Shown: positions 9,622-22,944 of the stretch, piece after piece
Layout: each line of letters opens with the position of its first letter
Numbering within the stretch: the stretch's first letter is position 1
Source of the DNA: Stemphylium vesicarium
Lineage: Eukaryota; Ascomycota; Dothideomycetes; Pleosporales; Pleosporaceae
Assembly: GCA_004380135.1 (NCBI GenBank)
Contig: QXCR01000089.1
Location: forward strand, 62,001 to 126,000
Length of the DNA: 64,000 nt
Direction: 5' to 3'
Translations under genes and position numbers: made by a program
The notes under the pieces: generated by a model
What the model was told of the DNA's origin: nothing
Databases searched by the model: none
Seen by the model: the letters and a program-made list of their open reading frames with translations, nothing else

Positions 9622-12600
9622 GGTGAAGACTGTGAGGGGGTTGTGCGGAGTTGTTGTTCTAAACAGAAGATATTCGTAAACTTGGTGGCTTAAACGCTGA
9701 CGAGGCAAAGCAATAAAAGGGCCGTTGACTGTAGAGAAACTGAGATGTGGGATGGGTCCTGACTCAACATGGCGAACAGTGGCATATATAGTGAATGGTA
9801 GAAAGACGATGAAGGACGCATAGGCCAGTGTGGGTCATACTTTGTAGGCACCGTTGACTATCTGCACGTCTGTCAGGCAACGGAGGAGACGGGTAGGGAT
9901 AAGTGCACAGTCAGCCGGAAGTTACTAAGATGGGACTGCCAAAGGTAATTAGCACAGCCATTGTAACCGTTAGCTTGTCGAGTTGAGAAAAAGAGCTTAG
10001 GTCTTTGGGTATGGCAGGGGCATGGGGGGTTCGCTTCTCGGAGCCTCTTTCAGCTCCTGTACGGTGGAAGTCTGCAATTACGATTGGCTAGTGGCCGAGG
10101 CCATGTAATGTGCCCCGAATTTCTCAGCATCTCAGTAGAGAGATGAACAGGGCGTTGAGCGAAGCAGGAAGGCGGACAAAGCGTCTGTGGAGATAGTGAA
10201 TGGACATGAGACTGCGGAATCCCTGTAAAGCACGGACCACAACGCCCATCCCAAGTGGCCACCGGGCATACTCGAGCTGGTGTGCGTACGTCGTTGACAC
10301 TGGTGTCACGATCTCTGCGTGACCCTGTATCTGACAGTGCAGACTCGTAGGGTCAGCCACAATTCTTGATATAGCGTTCCGGCTGTGGCAGCGGACGGAG
10401 AGGCAATGTCGTTTTTTCTGGCGTAGATTACTCAGTCTCGGGCTTCTTGTGCATCACGGGCGGACGTCTGCTCCGCTGCGGCTACCGCGCCCGGTGGTGC
10501 TAACACCGGGTTTAAGCATCGTCGTGCGAGGGACATAACGGGTGAAGTTTCTACGGGGATCGTTGGGTTTGTCGGCATGGGAAGGGACCGTCGCGCAGCC
10601 AAGAATCTCTCCGTGGTGGGGCAGTACCCAGGTAGCTCACCACCCTAGTGTTTCCGCCCTTCCTGAACCATCCGGTTCCAACGAACATCACCTCGCTCCT
10701 CGTCGGGTTGATGAATCCATGCTCGCCCTGTTTCTCTCACGAGGCTACGAAGACCATTGCCCTCACCAGCTTCCACAAGAGGCGCATGGGCCCATGGCAC
10801 TGCCTGGAGCTTCAGGCTGACCAGCTGAATGCTGCCTGGTGACTGACGCAACGCGGGTATTCCAAAGACCAACCGTAGCCACCCGTTTCATTCGTCAGTC
10901 CGATAGGGTTCATCGGTCATTGAGTAAGTTTCTGCATTTATTGTTTAGCGAACGGTATCCTCGAGCGCGTTGGTGAGCAGGTACACCGCTAATACCACGA
11001 GCGTGGATGTCATTACCAACAGTCCATCGCATCGCGGCGATTGGTGCGAGGAGAGTTGGTAATCCACGTCCGCTCCCTTGTGGACCCATCAGGACGACGA
11101 ATGCCCTGTTAAGGCTGAACTCCCTGTCATCGGCTTTGTTACGCGGTTCGAGGCTTATGGGCGGTCATGCAGCCCTATGCACCCTCCCGTTATTTGGGTT
11201 CACGTGGTGGCGGTATGCACGTCTCACGCAGCACTACCCACGTTGACAGCACCCACAAACATCGGTCGGTTCCTATATTCAACAGCCTACCTGTGTGCAT
11301 CGCCAAGAGGTAACACAGGCCCCAGGATAGATTTTCCAGTTTCAGAGGACGACTTGCAGTAGTCATCAGGAGCCTCGGCCCCTTAACTGCGTCTGCACAT
11401 GCGATTGGGGAGTGCCACAAGGCAGCCTCTTTGAATACATTGGTAGCAACTAGGGAGCCGAGTTGCCTTGGCTACCTTTCCTTTCAACGATGTCGTATCA
11501 ACACTGGTCTGGCCGACCCATTATCCAACGGGCGTTAGGACGGCAGTAGGCAATGCAACAACTTCGAGATGCAAGACCGTAGCATCGACCGGTTCTGCAA
11601 CCTGCATACGCGATTCGACCTGCGCTTGGCTACGGATCGGAAATCGGCGGTCTACAAGATATCACACTCGCGTGAGGTGGGCTTCGTGTGCACCAATAAA
11701 TGCGGTAAGCTAGGTGGTTCCTCACACATATCATCATTATAGGCTCCCACCAGTGACGTCTGGTCGCAAACATCGATTAGTATTATTACAAATACGCCAA
11801 GGTGCAAGACGCCACCGATGCTGACAGAGCAGCATCACCGTTGCCGCACTTCCTGGTTGGGCAGGATCGCGCTTCTGAGCCCCATCACAACTCAAGAAGA
11901 TACGTCCAGCTTTACCGCGACAGTGGCTTTCCCACCCATATCTCGCCTCAAATTCCCTCATTCGTATACATCCGACAATGTACCTACTTTCACCGCTGCG
12001 GCTCCCGCACGTCAGCTGACTTCGCATGGTCAACTTGAAATACACCCCACGCAGCATCTCGTCTCTACCTACCGATGAGAATATCCCGCAGATCTGGAAG
12101 CGAGGCGGATGTCTCGGGTCCAGTTTTTATGCCGACACTGCCCAACGCGTACTCACCGGAAGCTGAGCAAGAGTTAGAGTCGGACGGTTTGGCCTGGGCC
12201 ACCACCCAAACGAGGCTACCGATGGGAAGAATTTGCGAGATTACGTGTGTTCCAACGAACTGTGTTTACAAGTACACCGCCTTCATTCCCAGTTACGATG
12301 TCGATTGGGCAGGTAGTATTATGGCTACAGCAAGATTTTCCGTCACTTGGACACAAGGGTGAACGGTGAACACTGTAGTGGTGTCCATCTATCGATTGCG
12401 TGCCTCACGCTTTTCGCTTGTGGGAAAGGAAGAGTTCGAAGCAGCAGCCATGTCACGATCCACACACCATGGAAAGGCGGCCCGGAAGAGAACAACGAAT
12501 CGGCAGTTACTGAAAAGGACAGCTGCCATGTTATATTCGGCTGCAACAGCCTCTCCTCACAGCCACTCGTTGTAGTTTTCTTTTTGAGCCAAAAGAACAG

Positions 12601-13304
12601 GGAACATAAATACAGCCTTGTAGTGTATCTTCTTCTATAGCATAAAGGATGCTGTTATTCCACTGCTAAAGCCTTGCCGCTTGCTGATAGTTCTTATATA
12701 AGCCTCTCCCATCCCCGCCCCCACCTCTTTTGACCTTGACGAACACTATTCGCATTTAGTGCTAGACAAGGTACCCGACGAAAACAAAGATCAACGGCTA
12801 ACATTCCTCCTCGCTATTCTGTTTCACAATGCACATTCCTCGCCCAGACACAAACACACAGCTCACACCCTAGACGAAACAAGGGTTTGCTTAGTCTGCA
12901 TGAACACAAACACCATGGAAAGAGTCACAAATGCAGTTTCCCAATACTACAGTACATTCCCATTGCATCTTGAGACGAACATCTTAGACGAGAAGCTTCT
13001 CTAGTACAAGATACATAACGCACAATGACACCGTTCCATGCTTGTGGAAAGGAAGTGGTATTAATCGAAGGGGGAGAAGGAAAGAGAGAAGATGCGCCGC
13101 CACCACCACCGTGCCCAGTTCCGCCTAAACTCGATCCGTCGCTATGCACGCACTCTGACAAAGTATCAAAAACCAAAGAAAAACGGGAGGAGGAAAAAGG
13201 TCCATTGTGAAACATGAGATGAGATAGGTCTAACACAACCAGTTGCAAGGAAAAAAAGGTTCCTCGCGGAAGCGATGAGCGGGCTACGGACCCTAGTCTG
13301 ATGT
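9622..13304. other. Gene-poor stretch upstream of the Cys-rich gene and downstream of ATG2
   Basis: No supportable gene, RNA or transposon was recognised over about 3.7 kb. Open frames are short, lie on both strands and lack motifs. The right-hand part, adjoining the ATG2 stop, should hold the ATG2 3' UTR. Confidence 0.5.
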
Positions 13305-16300
13305 CTAGTAGGATTTGTATTTCTGCGTTTTTGTCAGAATGGACCATTTCATCACTGCTGAGGTGCGGTACTTACGTCTTCAATCTTGCGTCTCGAGCCA
13401 GCATCTAGTGCGTTACCCACGCCGAGCAAAGCGTTGCTGAGAGCTTTCGTCGCACCAAGTGCAGGTCGTAGGACAACGGTAGGCGCGTGTCTAGCAAGAG
13501 CTCTAGCCACGCCCGTGCCGCTGCCCTCTTCCATGACCTCAGCGGGTATTGCTATTACCGCGTCGCGCGCAGTGAGCAAATCGCGCTCGAGATGTCTAGC
13601 CGCACTGCGTAGACCGGCGCGCACGCCGATGGGTTGGTTGGCGTAGTTGGACACTGCGCGCGGCTCTTCGGAATCAGAGCTTGGGTCCTCACCATCCCAT
13701 TCGTTGGACTGGTGGCGGGGCGAAGCGGTTTGTGGGTTGAGAAAGACTTCTGCGCCTTCGAGCAGGTTCTGGGTGCCGATCGCTACCTTTGCGCCTAGTC
13801 GCGCCACTTCTGAGGTTGTGTTCTTGGCGAAAGCGTAAACGCCCTTTTGCAGGCTGCGGACGATGCGGCCGTCCTTTTTGTACTCTCGCATGGGAACGAC
13901 GACGAGGTCTTTGAGACCGGAACCGACGTTCACGAGGGGTCGGACAGCTGCGAGACCGGAAAGGACACCGGGTAGCTGGTTTTCTGTTACATCCGGCATC
14001 CAAACATCATTGAGCGTCTTGTGCAGCTTGTCAAATGAGGTAATGCCATAGACGATCGCGTGTCGCAAGACGATGTCAGAACCGTCTAGGATCAAAAAGT
14101 TCATGAACTCGGTGGTGTGACCGGAACGGAGACCACGGTAGTCAACACGCTTTGGCTTATAATCGAGCTTCATGCTGACGGCCATCACTTCAAGGCGTTG
14201 GATGAATGGCTGCTCGGCGGCTGGGGGACTAACTGGCACAGAATCATCTTTGAACTCGAAGAAGCGAGTGATGAAGTCCAGCGCGTCTTGGTCGACGTGT
14301 AGGCGAAGCGGAAGAACGGTGACCTATTGGCTTTGTCAGTATACATCATTCTCTAAAGCACATGGTTGGACTCACCTTGATTACAAGCTCCGATGCTGCC
14401 AGATCGGTGACTGGCTTTACTGTGACGAGCTCAAGACTGATCATGGGGCGGATGAGTTCCCGAACGCTCGGATCAATAGCGCAAGTGACAAACTTCTTCC
14501 ATGTCGACGTAGGCACATGGTCAAAGACTTCAAGATCTTGCACGCGGACGTTAATGGAATTGATCGTTTCTCCTGAGTCCGGTGGGAAGACAATGAGATC
14601 GACCGCGACACCCATGAGAGAAAAGGCAATCTTCTTGTGCTTGCTTCGCTCGAGCTTGAGCCGACGTCTAGACTTGGTAGTGCTACGGGGTCGAGCTGTC
14701 GCGCCTGTGGATCGCGTTGCCGTCGAGGTGGCATAGCTGCCTGTTTCGCTAACGAGATCGTCGATGTCGTGATTGATACGTCGCGCAAGAGCTCCCTTCT
14801 CATCCTTCACCGGAACGCCGATCCAGACAGAGTTGAACAAGAAGTCCTCTTCGACAAAGTCGTCATCCTCTTCTTCTTCCCTTGCTCTCCGCCTTCGCTC
14901 CTCAGCACGAGCCTCGACATCATCAACAGCTTGACTAATGACACTTCGTGTTCGAGGCCAGTCGTAGCCATCGTAGAGATTCCATATGACGTTGACGTCA
15001 CGGACCCGGACCTTGAGTGGCGCATCTGGAACCTTGAACTCGTTGGAGAGATGGTACTGGTTCTTGGCTGAGTCCCACTTCCGAGCTTTGCCCTTCTGCT
15101 CCGTGTCGGCCTCGCTGAAGTATTCGCCGCGAAAGTCAAAGTCCTCTTCGCCTTGTGTAATCTCGTACTTTTCCTGGAAGCTTTCCAGCAGTGCTCGGTC
15201 GCCGCGTTGGCGGGTTATGGGAGGCGACGCCAACACACCAAGGTCATCTTCACCGAGCAGACTATCGCCCATCTCTTCCTCTGTAGGCAGGGATTGTGAA
15301 TTGTAGATACTCCCAACAAACTCGAGATTGGTTGGCAGATCATCTTCTACGAGATCGGCATTACTCATAAAGTCGTCAGCCTCGATATCGTCCTCCTGAA
15401 TCAAGGCATCTCCCGTGAAAGACTCCATCATCTGCTGTAGCGGTACGACCGTCCGATACTGCTCAGCGGTGGACGGCGGTGAAGGCGGCTGGAGTCCATT
15501 CAGGATGGCCATCAGAGTTTGAGTGGAATCCGCACATGACTCAATAACAAAAAGCTCGTTTTTGAACTCGACATCCACCACTTGCGGTTGATCTTGGCCA
15601 TCGCCTGCAATTTTGACGTACACCTTGGCAGCCGAAATTGAACTAAGGGACACATATCCCAACTGGTTGAGCTCTTGCAATTGACGATTCGTAGTAGTGA
15701 TTGGCGAAGCTAGTTGTGGTTCTTCTTCTTCCAGTCGCGCTACATCGTCGATAGCGTGCATAGAGGCCTTGCGAAGCTCCACGGTTACCGAATAGTCGTT
15801 CCTTGCTTGTCTTCCCGCGATGTGTGCTTCTGTAAGTACGAAAAGCCCCTTCGAGGACGTCTTTCTGGGGTTGAGGCCAATCGCGCAGTTTCTCATCAAA
15901 AGGTCAATCTGCAGCGGCTTTGCGGTAGGTGGTGATGGCGAGTTCGTCTGAGAGGATTGCCGGCTTAGCGTTTGAGGTGAGGTTGCACCCGTGATGGTCG
16001 CAACGCTTGATGCGATGCCTAGAGCAAGATCATCCACCGTTCCATCTTCCGATATACCCAGCGCGGCCATCACGGTCGATACGCGGTACTCGACGCAAAG
16101 GTTGAAGAGTTTCACTTTGGCCACTGGCTCCATTTCGTCGCCCACCATCCTCATCATGATCGTAGGTAGCTGTTCAGATGGGCGCAGTCGCACCACTTCG
16201 TGGATCAGAACTTCGTCATCGCGACGGGCAATCACCTTTCCGATCTCGGTTGCCAACAAGGCTGGTACACCCACGTGAGCTAAGGCGGCATCCTGCAAGG

Positions 16301-19300
16301 TGATTGAAACATCTCCAAGATTCTCGTTGACGACTACCCGAACATCTAGCGTCTTCACCGCAGCCAAACTAAGCAGCCCTGGTCGATCGTCGTCGGGCAG
16401 GTACTTTGTCACTTTGGACAGCCTTGCCAACTCTGCACCGAGAGCTTCAAAGGTCTTCATTTGCTGCAAGTCAGAGATGCGGACTCCGACCTCTGTGATT
16501 TCGACCCTGAGAACTGATCCCTTTCTCCTTTGGCGTAACAAGGTCTCGATCAGGATGTCGTCATCATTCTCGTATGGGTCCTTTGATGGCGTGATCATGG
16601 AGATGAGCCTTGTAAGATCCATCTCTTCGGGTGCAAAAAGGAAGTTGAGGGTAGTTCCTTTCAGCTCCGCGATGAAAGGTGTGTTGTCTTGGCCAGCTTC
16701 CGTGTAGGGTCCCATGAGCTGGATCTCGGAGACCTTGACACGAACATTGCTTTGCCGTACAGCAATTCGAACCGAGGTCGTCTGTAGCTGAACTGAGCAT
16801 GTTTTCCCTTTGAGTAAGAAAGAGACTTCGCCGAACTGCACCTGGATTTTGGGGGCCTTAATAGGCCCAGTAGGCGCTTTCGCGGGAGGTGGCAGGCCGT
16901 CGCCAAAGTGGACGCCGCGAGGCCGAGGTCGCGATGCAGCTATGACAGGACTTTGTACAGTGCTAGCGGAGCTGATGGAGCTGCTTAGCTCTAGCATACC
17001 GCTGAAGCCACCGAACGAACCGAGTGCGTCATCCAGCTTTTGTATGTCGAACATGACCTTTACTGGTCGTGTCACGACGGTGATGCGATCGTCTTTCCCT
17101 TGCACGTAATCCACTTCCACATCGTTGACAAGCTGCTCTGGCAGGGTACTACTCATTCGCTTGGATCTTGACCGTGAGCTTTGAAAGGAGATGATATCTT
17201 GATCCAAGGATGCAAGAATGACTTTTCCAATCTGTATTTGGGATCGGGACTCCAGTGTAAGACTCTGTTGATGGACGCGAACCATCGATAGGCCGACTTT
17301 CAATATCGCATCCATTGGATTGGGATGCAGTTGCGAAGTCGGGACGTATCCTTCCTGGACAGATTCTGTCATGACACTCTCAAGCCATGAGAAGGCTATA
17401 TGCTTGATGGACATTTCCAAACTACTGTTCGTGTCCTTTGGAGGCGCGATAGATGCGGGTAAGGGTAATTTCTCCTCCTCTTGGCGTGGTTGGCCAGTGA
17501 TGGCTTGCATCACCCGATTGAACATGGCGAACATGACGCGGCCTGTAGACCAGTCCATATTTCCGACGACCGATCCCACCTCAACGCTGATAGAGGGCGA
17601 GGCAGACCTTTTAGGCTGCTTGGGGGGATTGAGCGGCTGTGAAGGCTTTGACGGCGCTCGCGCTCTAGTGGATGCGTCCATGGATGGCTTGCTTCGGTGC
17701 GATGACGAGTAAGCATAGTTGGAGAACGACCCGGGCATTTCGGCGAAGATCGAGTCTTCCCCCAAATTTGATGGCTTGAAATCAAAACCTGCCGTCTCCG
17801 TGACATCTTCTTCCTGCTCGTCGTCGCCCTTCCCATTATCAAGCCCCATGGGAAACCAAACGGTCAACACATCAATGGTGAGTAATCGCTTCGCTTGCTT
17901 CTGGGCTATAGGTGTTGCGGGAGTGGGGGTTTGTAGGCGCCTAGCATGCGAAGACGCTACTGAGCTCTGCCTACTCCGTGGCCGTGGAGTATCGTAGCCA
18001 TCGTCGACGTCCGGCGCCGGAGCCAATATGCTGCCGGCGATCATGTCCTCTGGGATTGATCCAGATGTGTCCGAAGCAGGATCCTTGCTTGAGGCCGAGG
18101 AAGAGTCCCAGCCTCCAGGGATGTGCTTTGGGTGTGTGGAACTGGCTTGCGCCGCACTCACCGCACTCATGTACATGCTTTCGGCCTCGTCATGCGTAAA
18201 GAACTTCGACTCGGCCAAATCTTCATCTTCTGGAGGTGGCGATTCAGGAATCTCATGCGTACTACCGACAGGGCTTGGTATATCTTCCTCTGGGTGCTGA
18301 TGTGCTGCAACGAGGTTGTCAATAGAGAGTGGGGTCCTCTCGGAATATCCTGATTGGGAAGGCGAATCAGTCGCGCTTGGAGGATTAAACGATCGTCCCA
18401 GAGCAGATACAGTAGGAAGATCAGATGTTGAAGCGTTACTAGCCGGTTCCGACATGCGGGTATGATGGCTCGATGCAGCACCATCTAATCCCCAGGTTTC
18501 CTGAACCTCTACCGATGCGTCCATGTTCGGCGCATCATCGAATCGGGAGTTGAGCATGTCGTTTTGCATTGCATAGTCAAGCATGCCATCCTCGTCATAT
18601 AAGATATCACTACCGCCTAAATCACGCGCAGGTAAAGATTGCCGAGAGTGACTTAGTGAGCCTTGCACAGAGCGATCATCTAGTCCATCGTCAGAATTAG
18701 CATCTGCAAAACGGTCGTCGTCTACAGTATGCACGGATAGGTTTAGCTGGGGCTGCTCAGGCGATGGAGGCTCAGGTGAGGGAGATTTAGGTGAGGGAGA
18801 TTTAGGTGATGGTGGCCTAGGCGATGGGGACTTTGGCGGTAGGGATGGGACTGGCGAAATAGTCTCTTCGCGCGGAGTTATGGGTGCTTGCGGAGGTGAA
18901 GGAATCGGGCTGGCTGGAATCTCATCTACCAGTGGTTCTGGCGGTTCTGGTGGCTCTGGCAGTTCCGGTGGCTCTTGCGATCCTTCCTCGTCTTCACGTG
19001 TAGAGCGTATAGACATGCGACTCGCTGAAGGCTCGCTCGGGGCTTTCTGGCTAATCGAAGCCTGTGACCGATTCGTGAGTGGCGATGGTGGCTGCGAAAA
19101 CCTGGATAAGGAAACGAAGTTTTCCACGTCAGATATAAGACGTGCGCAAATGTTCTCCACGCGCATCCTCCGCTTGCCTAACTTGGTATCGTCGACGGGT
19201 GTTGTCGAACCTACTTCTACACGCACATCCTTGGAGGTCATAGAGTCAATAGCCACGCGTTCGACGTGGAAGTTGAGAGACACGGGCGAAGTTTGGGTCG

Positions 19301-20098
19301 ATCTCGATGCATCTGGAGCATCTTTCGAAGATTGGTCCTCAACCTCGACGTGGATGTCATTCACGGTAATGCTGAGGCGATCTAGGGCGGTATTCAACAC
19401 GTTCCTCAGGTATGCCGGGAGGGCTAGGGGAGCCCCCATGCCCGCAGCGCCTTCCTCGCCATCGTCACTTGACGAAACCGACTCTTGCATATATGGCGAC
19501 TGGGATGTCAGCTCCTCTTGCAACTCGCGTATTTCCTCTGCAGGCTCCGTCCTTATGAATGATTTGGCTAGCTCATCGACTGTTGGTACATGTTCGTCAT
19601 CGTCAGAGTCGGCATCGCTTCGGTCGTCTCGGGTAGGCGGAGGCGAGGCTCGTCGCCGGGGCGGGGAGGGCTGTGATGGCACAGGCTTTTGGGCAGGAAG
19701 CGGCGAAGCGGCGTCTCGAACATCGTCGACCAATCTAGCCTGCACTTGTATCCCATCTACCTCAATGGATATTTGAGGGACACCGAAATCGAGGACAAAG
19801 GTAACTCGGAGTAGCGAGGCTCGCGCTTTGGAAAGGTGGATCTCTGGGGGTAGCTTGAGATGTAATAGCGCTACAAGTTTCTACAGCATACTGTTAGTAT
19901 ATTTATTTGGACGATAGTCATACCCTTGCTACATGCCTTGATATGCAGCCCGACATCCCGGACCTCGAGCGTGGTCCGCTTCCCGACGTCAACGCTCACA
20001 AAGTCGGCGGGATCCTTGTCGAGTATGTCGATATGGCGCAGCCCATAGAGCAGCAGTTTCCGGCCGATGGAGCTCGAGAGCCCGGAAAAGAAGGCCAT
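13305..20098 (-). CDS. ATG2: Autophagy-related lipid-transfer protein Atg2
   Basis: Peripheral bridge-like lipid transfer protein that works with Atg18 and Atg9 at ER-phagophore contacts. Four exons, all phase 0: 19937-20098, 14376-19880, 13376-14323 and 13305-13322, giving 2210 residues, as expected for filamentous fungi. The N terminus MAFFSGLSSSIGRKLLLYGL then RHIDILDKDPADF, VGKRTTLEVRDVGLHIK is the chorein-type start. Residues after the first splice (KLVALLHLKLPPEI) continue it. A long low-complexity Pro/Ser/Glu region (about 18700-19000) includes tandem PEP units. The C-terminal block (LDYKPKRVDYRGLRSGHTTE, LDGSDIVLRHAIVYGI) is diagnostic of Atg2. Start chosen at the Met opening the conserved N terminus, although the frame extends 17 codons upstream. 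Intron 1 appears to be GC-AG; the last exon encodes only KYKSY. Divergent from the adenosine deaminase gene. Confidence 0.95.
13323..13375 (-). other. ATG2 last intron preceding an 18-nt terminal exon
   Basis: 53-nt intron, donor GTAAGT after GAAGAC, acceptor ACGCAG. It leaves a final exon of 18 nt (KYKSY and TAG). The joined end RRKIEDKYKSY resembles the usual short basic-aromatic Atg2 terminus. Read-through would instead add VSTAPQQ and stop. Confidence 0.85.
19881..19936 (-). other. ATG2 intron 1, GC-AG type
   Basis: 56-nt intron whose donor reads AAG|GCATGT and acceptor CTGTAG, with a TACTAAC branch site. Nearby GT donors were tested: GTAGCA gives an immediate TAA across the junction and GTATGA shifts the frame. 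Only the GC donor joins ...DVGLHIK to KLVALLHLK, the expected Atg2 sequence. Confidence 0.85.
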
Positions 20099-20939
20099 GG
20101 TAGTTGCGAGGGTATCGGGTGGGTTGCGGGATCCGTTGACTATAGGCAACTCGAGCGCCTATCGCTGGGAGAGAAACGGCTCCATAAGTGGTGGTCGGCG
20201 GTGCGGAGTAGCCCTTGTGAAAGTCGCGGAGCGCCAGGCGCCTTTACTGTATCAGCACGGCTATGCAGAGTTGTGCCTGCCAAGTCTCGGCCCTTCACTG
20301 GCGGCGGTTGTGTGAATGTCGGGGGTTCTAAAGGAGCAGTATAAGCAGGCAGAACAGGATTAGTGACTATGTGAGGCTCAGTGGCGAGCAGAGGTCGTGA
20401 GTAATTGTCGGCTAATCACACGACGACGTCTGGAGGTTTAGCGCGTAGACGTAGGTGCAGGTGCAGTACGGATGCAGATGATGTGCTATGCGACCGTAGG
20501 CGGCCGTGCACAGCATCATTCGCACTGCTGCGGCGCCGAAGTATGCGCGGGGCGACGCACTAGCCAATCGATAAGGACCCAACGCGTGATAACGCGTGGG
20601 ATCGTCGACACGACAAGACACATGAGCTCATAACTTTCGGGAGAGGAGTCATGATGCTAGGACGGACTAGAGGGCGGTTTTTTTTTGTCTTCTCGATATG
20701 TCCAAGCTACTACTGTTGCCTGCTACTGCCTGCAACTGCTGCCGACGCCGCATTCGGTCTGTGGAAGCGCGCTGCTTTGGGTATGGCCAGGGCCCATTAC
20801 GTCAGCATTGACTAGCGCGGTTCAGGAAGGAAGTAGCGGAATACACCGAGACGAACTCACTCAGTAGATATCTTCTCGCTGGTTTTTTCTTTGACTTTGA
20901 TCTTATCACGACTGCGACTGTGAATACTCAAGCACCAGC
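20099..20939. other. Divergent promoter region, ATG2 / adenosine deaminase
   Basis: 841 nt between two divergent starts, so it must carry both promoters. No gene is supportable. A T9 tract occurs near 20679-20688. I see no regulatory motif I can name with confidence. Confidence 0.6.
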
Positions 20940-22792
20940 ATGACCAACACCGAGCCCGCAAACGACGAGGAATGGGCGCAGGCGGAAGGTGTCCCGAGCC
21001 TAAGCGACCCATTCATCCAAAAGTATCTACAAGGCAGAGATGCGCTTGTGCAGCAAGAGAAGAGACAGCGAAGTGGTTTGTGAACCAACTTATCGCATAT
21101 ATGTATCAGGACGATAAGCCTGACAACTTTCAGACTATCTGTTTCGTCAGAACCTGTCGCCTATGGCACAGGAGGCGTGCGCCATTGTATCCCAGATCCG
21201 CTTTGAGGAGCAACAAACACTGTGGACCAAGGAGTACGAGGATAGCCTCCTGACCGACCACGTCGATGTGTTTCCTGGAATGATGTTCTCTCTCGCCAAG
21301 GAGCGCATGGAGAAGAGCAAGCTGTGGCAGATAGTAAGGAAGATGCCAAAGGGTGCACTGCTGCACTGCCATCTGGAAGCGATGGTCGATCTCGACTGGG
21401 CCGTCAAAGAAGCATTCACGACTGAGGGAGTTTGTTTAATTGCTGACGGGCCTATCATCGACGCCCAGACGAGGCGAAAGACGGGGTTCTCCTTCATCTA
21501 CTCGAAAGACGCCAAAACCGACGCCTCAATCTGGAATGAAAGCTACACGCCCAACACGCCCATCCCTATCAACCAAGCCGCAGACAGTTTCCCAGACGGA
21601 GGCAAAGAAGCCTTTGTTGAATGGGTCCGGTCTCGAGTAACAATCACCGCATCAGAGCACCTCTCCCACCACGAAGGCCCCAACGAAGTATGGCGCAAGT
21701 TCATGTCCTGCTTCCCCATCCTCGGCTCCCTAATCTACTACGAGCCCATATTCCGCAAGTTCATCCGCAAGATGTGCAAGCAGCTACTCGACGACGGCGT
21801 CTACTACGTCGACATGCGCTCCGCATTCTACACGCCATACCGCAGCCTCGGCAAAGAGACCTGGGACGAAGACTGGTTCCACATGCTCGAGCACATGGCC
21901 GACGAAATCGAAAAGTTCAAAGCCAGTGACGAAGGCAAAGACTTTTGGGGCGCGCGTATGATCTGGACCACGATCCGCCAATTCGGCAAGAAACAAGTCA
22001 TTGAAAGTGAGTTTCTTCTCATCTCCCATCCAAGAAGACCCCAACCAGCACCTTTACTAAACCTCCATAGGCATGAAACAATGCATAGAAATGAAACTCG
22101 AATTCCCCGAAATCATCGCAGGCTACGATCTAGTCGGGCAAGAAGATCTCGGCCGTCCGCTCTCCGACCTCGCTCCAGAACTCTTCTGGTTCCGCAAAGC
22201 CTGCGCCCAATCCGGCGTCGACATACCCTTCTTCTTCCACGCAGGCGAAACCCTCGGCGACGGCGACTCTGTCGACGAGAACCTCTTCGACGCCATCGTC
22301 CTCGGTACCCGGCGCATCGGCCATGGCTTCAGTCTGTACAAGCACCCCTTACTCATCGACATGGTCAAAGAGAAACGGATCCTTGTCGAAAGCTGTCCTG
22401 TGAGTAATGAAGTACTCAGACTCTGCGGCAGCATCATGAGTCACCCGCTCCCAGCGCTGCTCGCAAGAGGCGTCCCTTGTTCGCTGTGCAACGATGATCC
22501 AACCATCTTGGGCCAGGGGACAGAGGGCATGTCGCATGATTTCTGGCAGGCGCTGCAAGGGTGGGAGAATCTGGGCCTCGAGGGCTTGGGCTCGTTGGCG
22601 GAGAATAGTGTGCGGTGGGCTAGTCTAGATGATTACAGCGCCAAGGAGTGGACGCAGGATGTCAAGGATGGCATGTTTGGCAAGGGTGTTAGGGCGCAGC
22701 GGTTGAAGGAGTGGGTGAGCAAGTGGGAGAGGTTTTGCGCGTGGATTGTGGAGGAGTATGGAGTTGATGTTAATGTTGAGCCGGAAGAGTGA
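20940..22792 (+). CDS. Adenosine deaminase, ADGF/ADA2 (CECR1) type
   Basis: Zinc-dependent hydrolase converting adenosine to inosine in purine salvage. Exons 20940-21075, 21134-22006 and 22071-22792 give 576 residues. Both introns have GT-AG ends (GTTTGT...TTTCAG; GTGAGT...CCATAG). The metal-binding HxH is in ALLHCHLEAM (H123, H125). The catalytic segment is FFHAGETLGDG (His393, Glu396). RIGHGFSL (His421), ESCPVSNEVL and the metal/substrate Asp pair in CNDDPTILG (478-479) complete the active site. The pattern MPKGALLHCHL plus an N-terminal extension fits the ADGF subgroup rather than short ADA1 enzymes. No signal peptide is evident, so an intracellular role is likely, unlike secreted animal ADA2. 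Convergent with the DUF6536 gene, 152 nt apart. Confidence 0.92.
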
Positions 22793-22944
22793 GGTGGGGG
22801 AAAGGTTTGACGTGCGATGAGAAGGGAAGTATGGAACGCGGTATGAATGACGAAAAGATTCAACATCCCAACTATCTTTATCTCTGTTTCTAGGACTCAT
22901 CACCCAGCATACCAGTGTCCCTCCTCGGGCGGTCCGCAATATTG

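Noticed and set aside
11140..11175. GGTTCGAGGC resembling a tRNA T-loop
   Set aside because: Flanking bases cannot form the T-stem and no D-loop or acceptor stem is found at the right spacing.
18880..19776. 298-codon plus-strand frame antisense to ATG2
   Set aside because: Ser/Gly-rich mirror of the Pro/Ser-rich ATG2 segment with no motif; the minus-strand frame is continuous with conserved Atg2.
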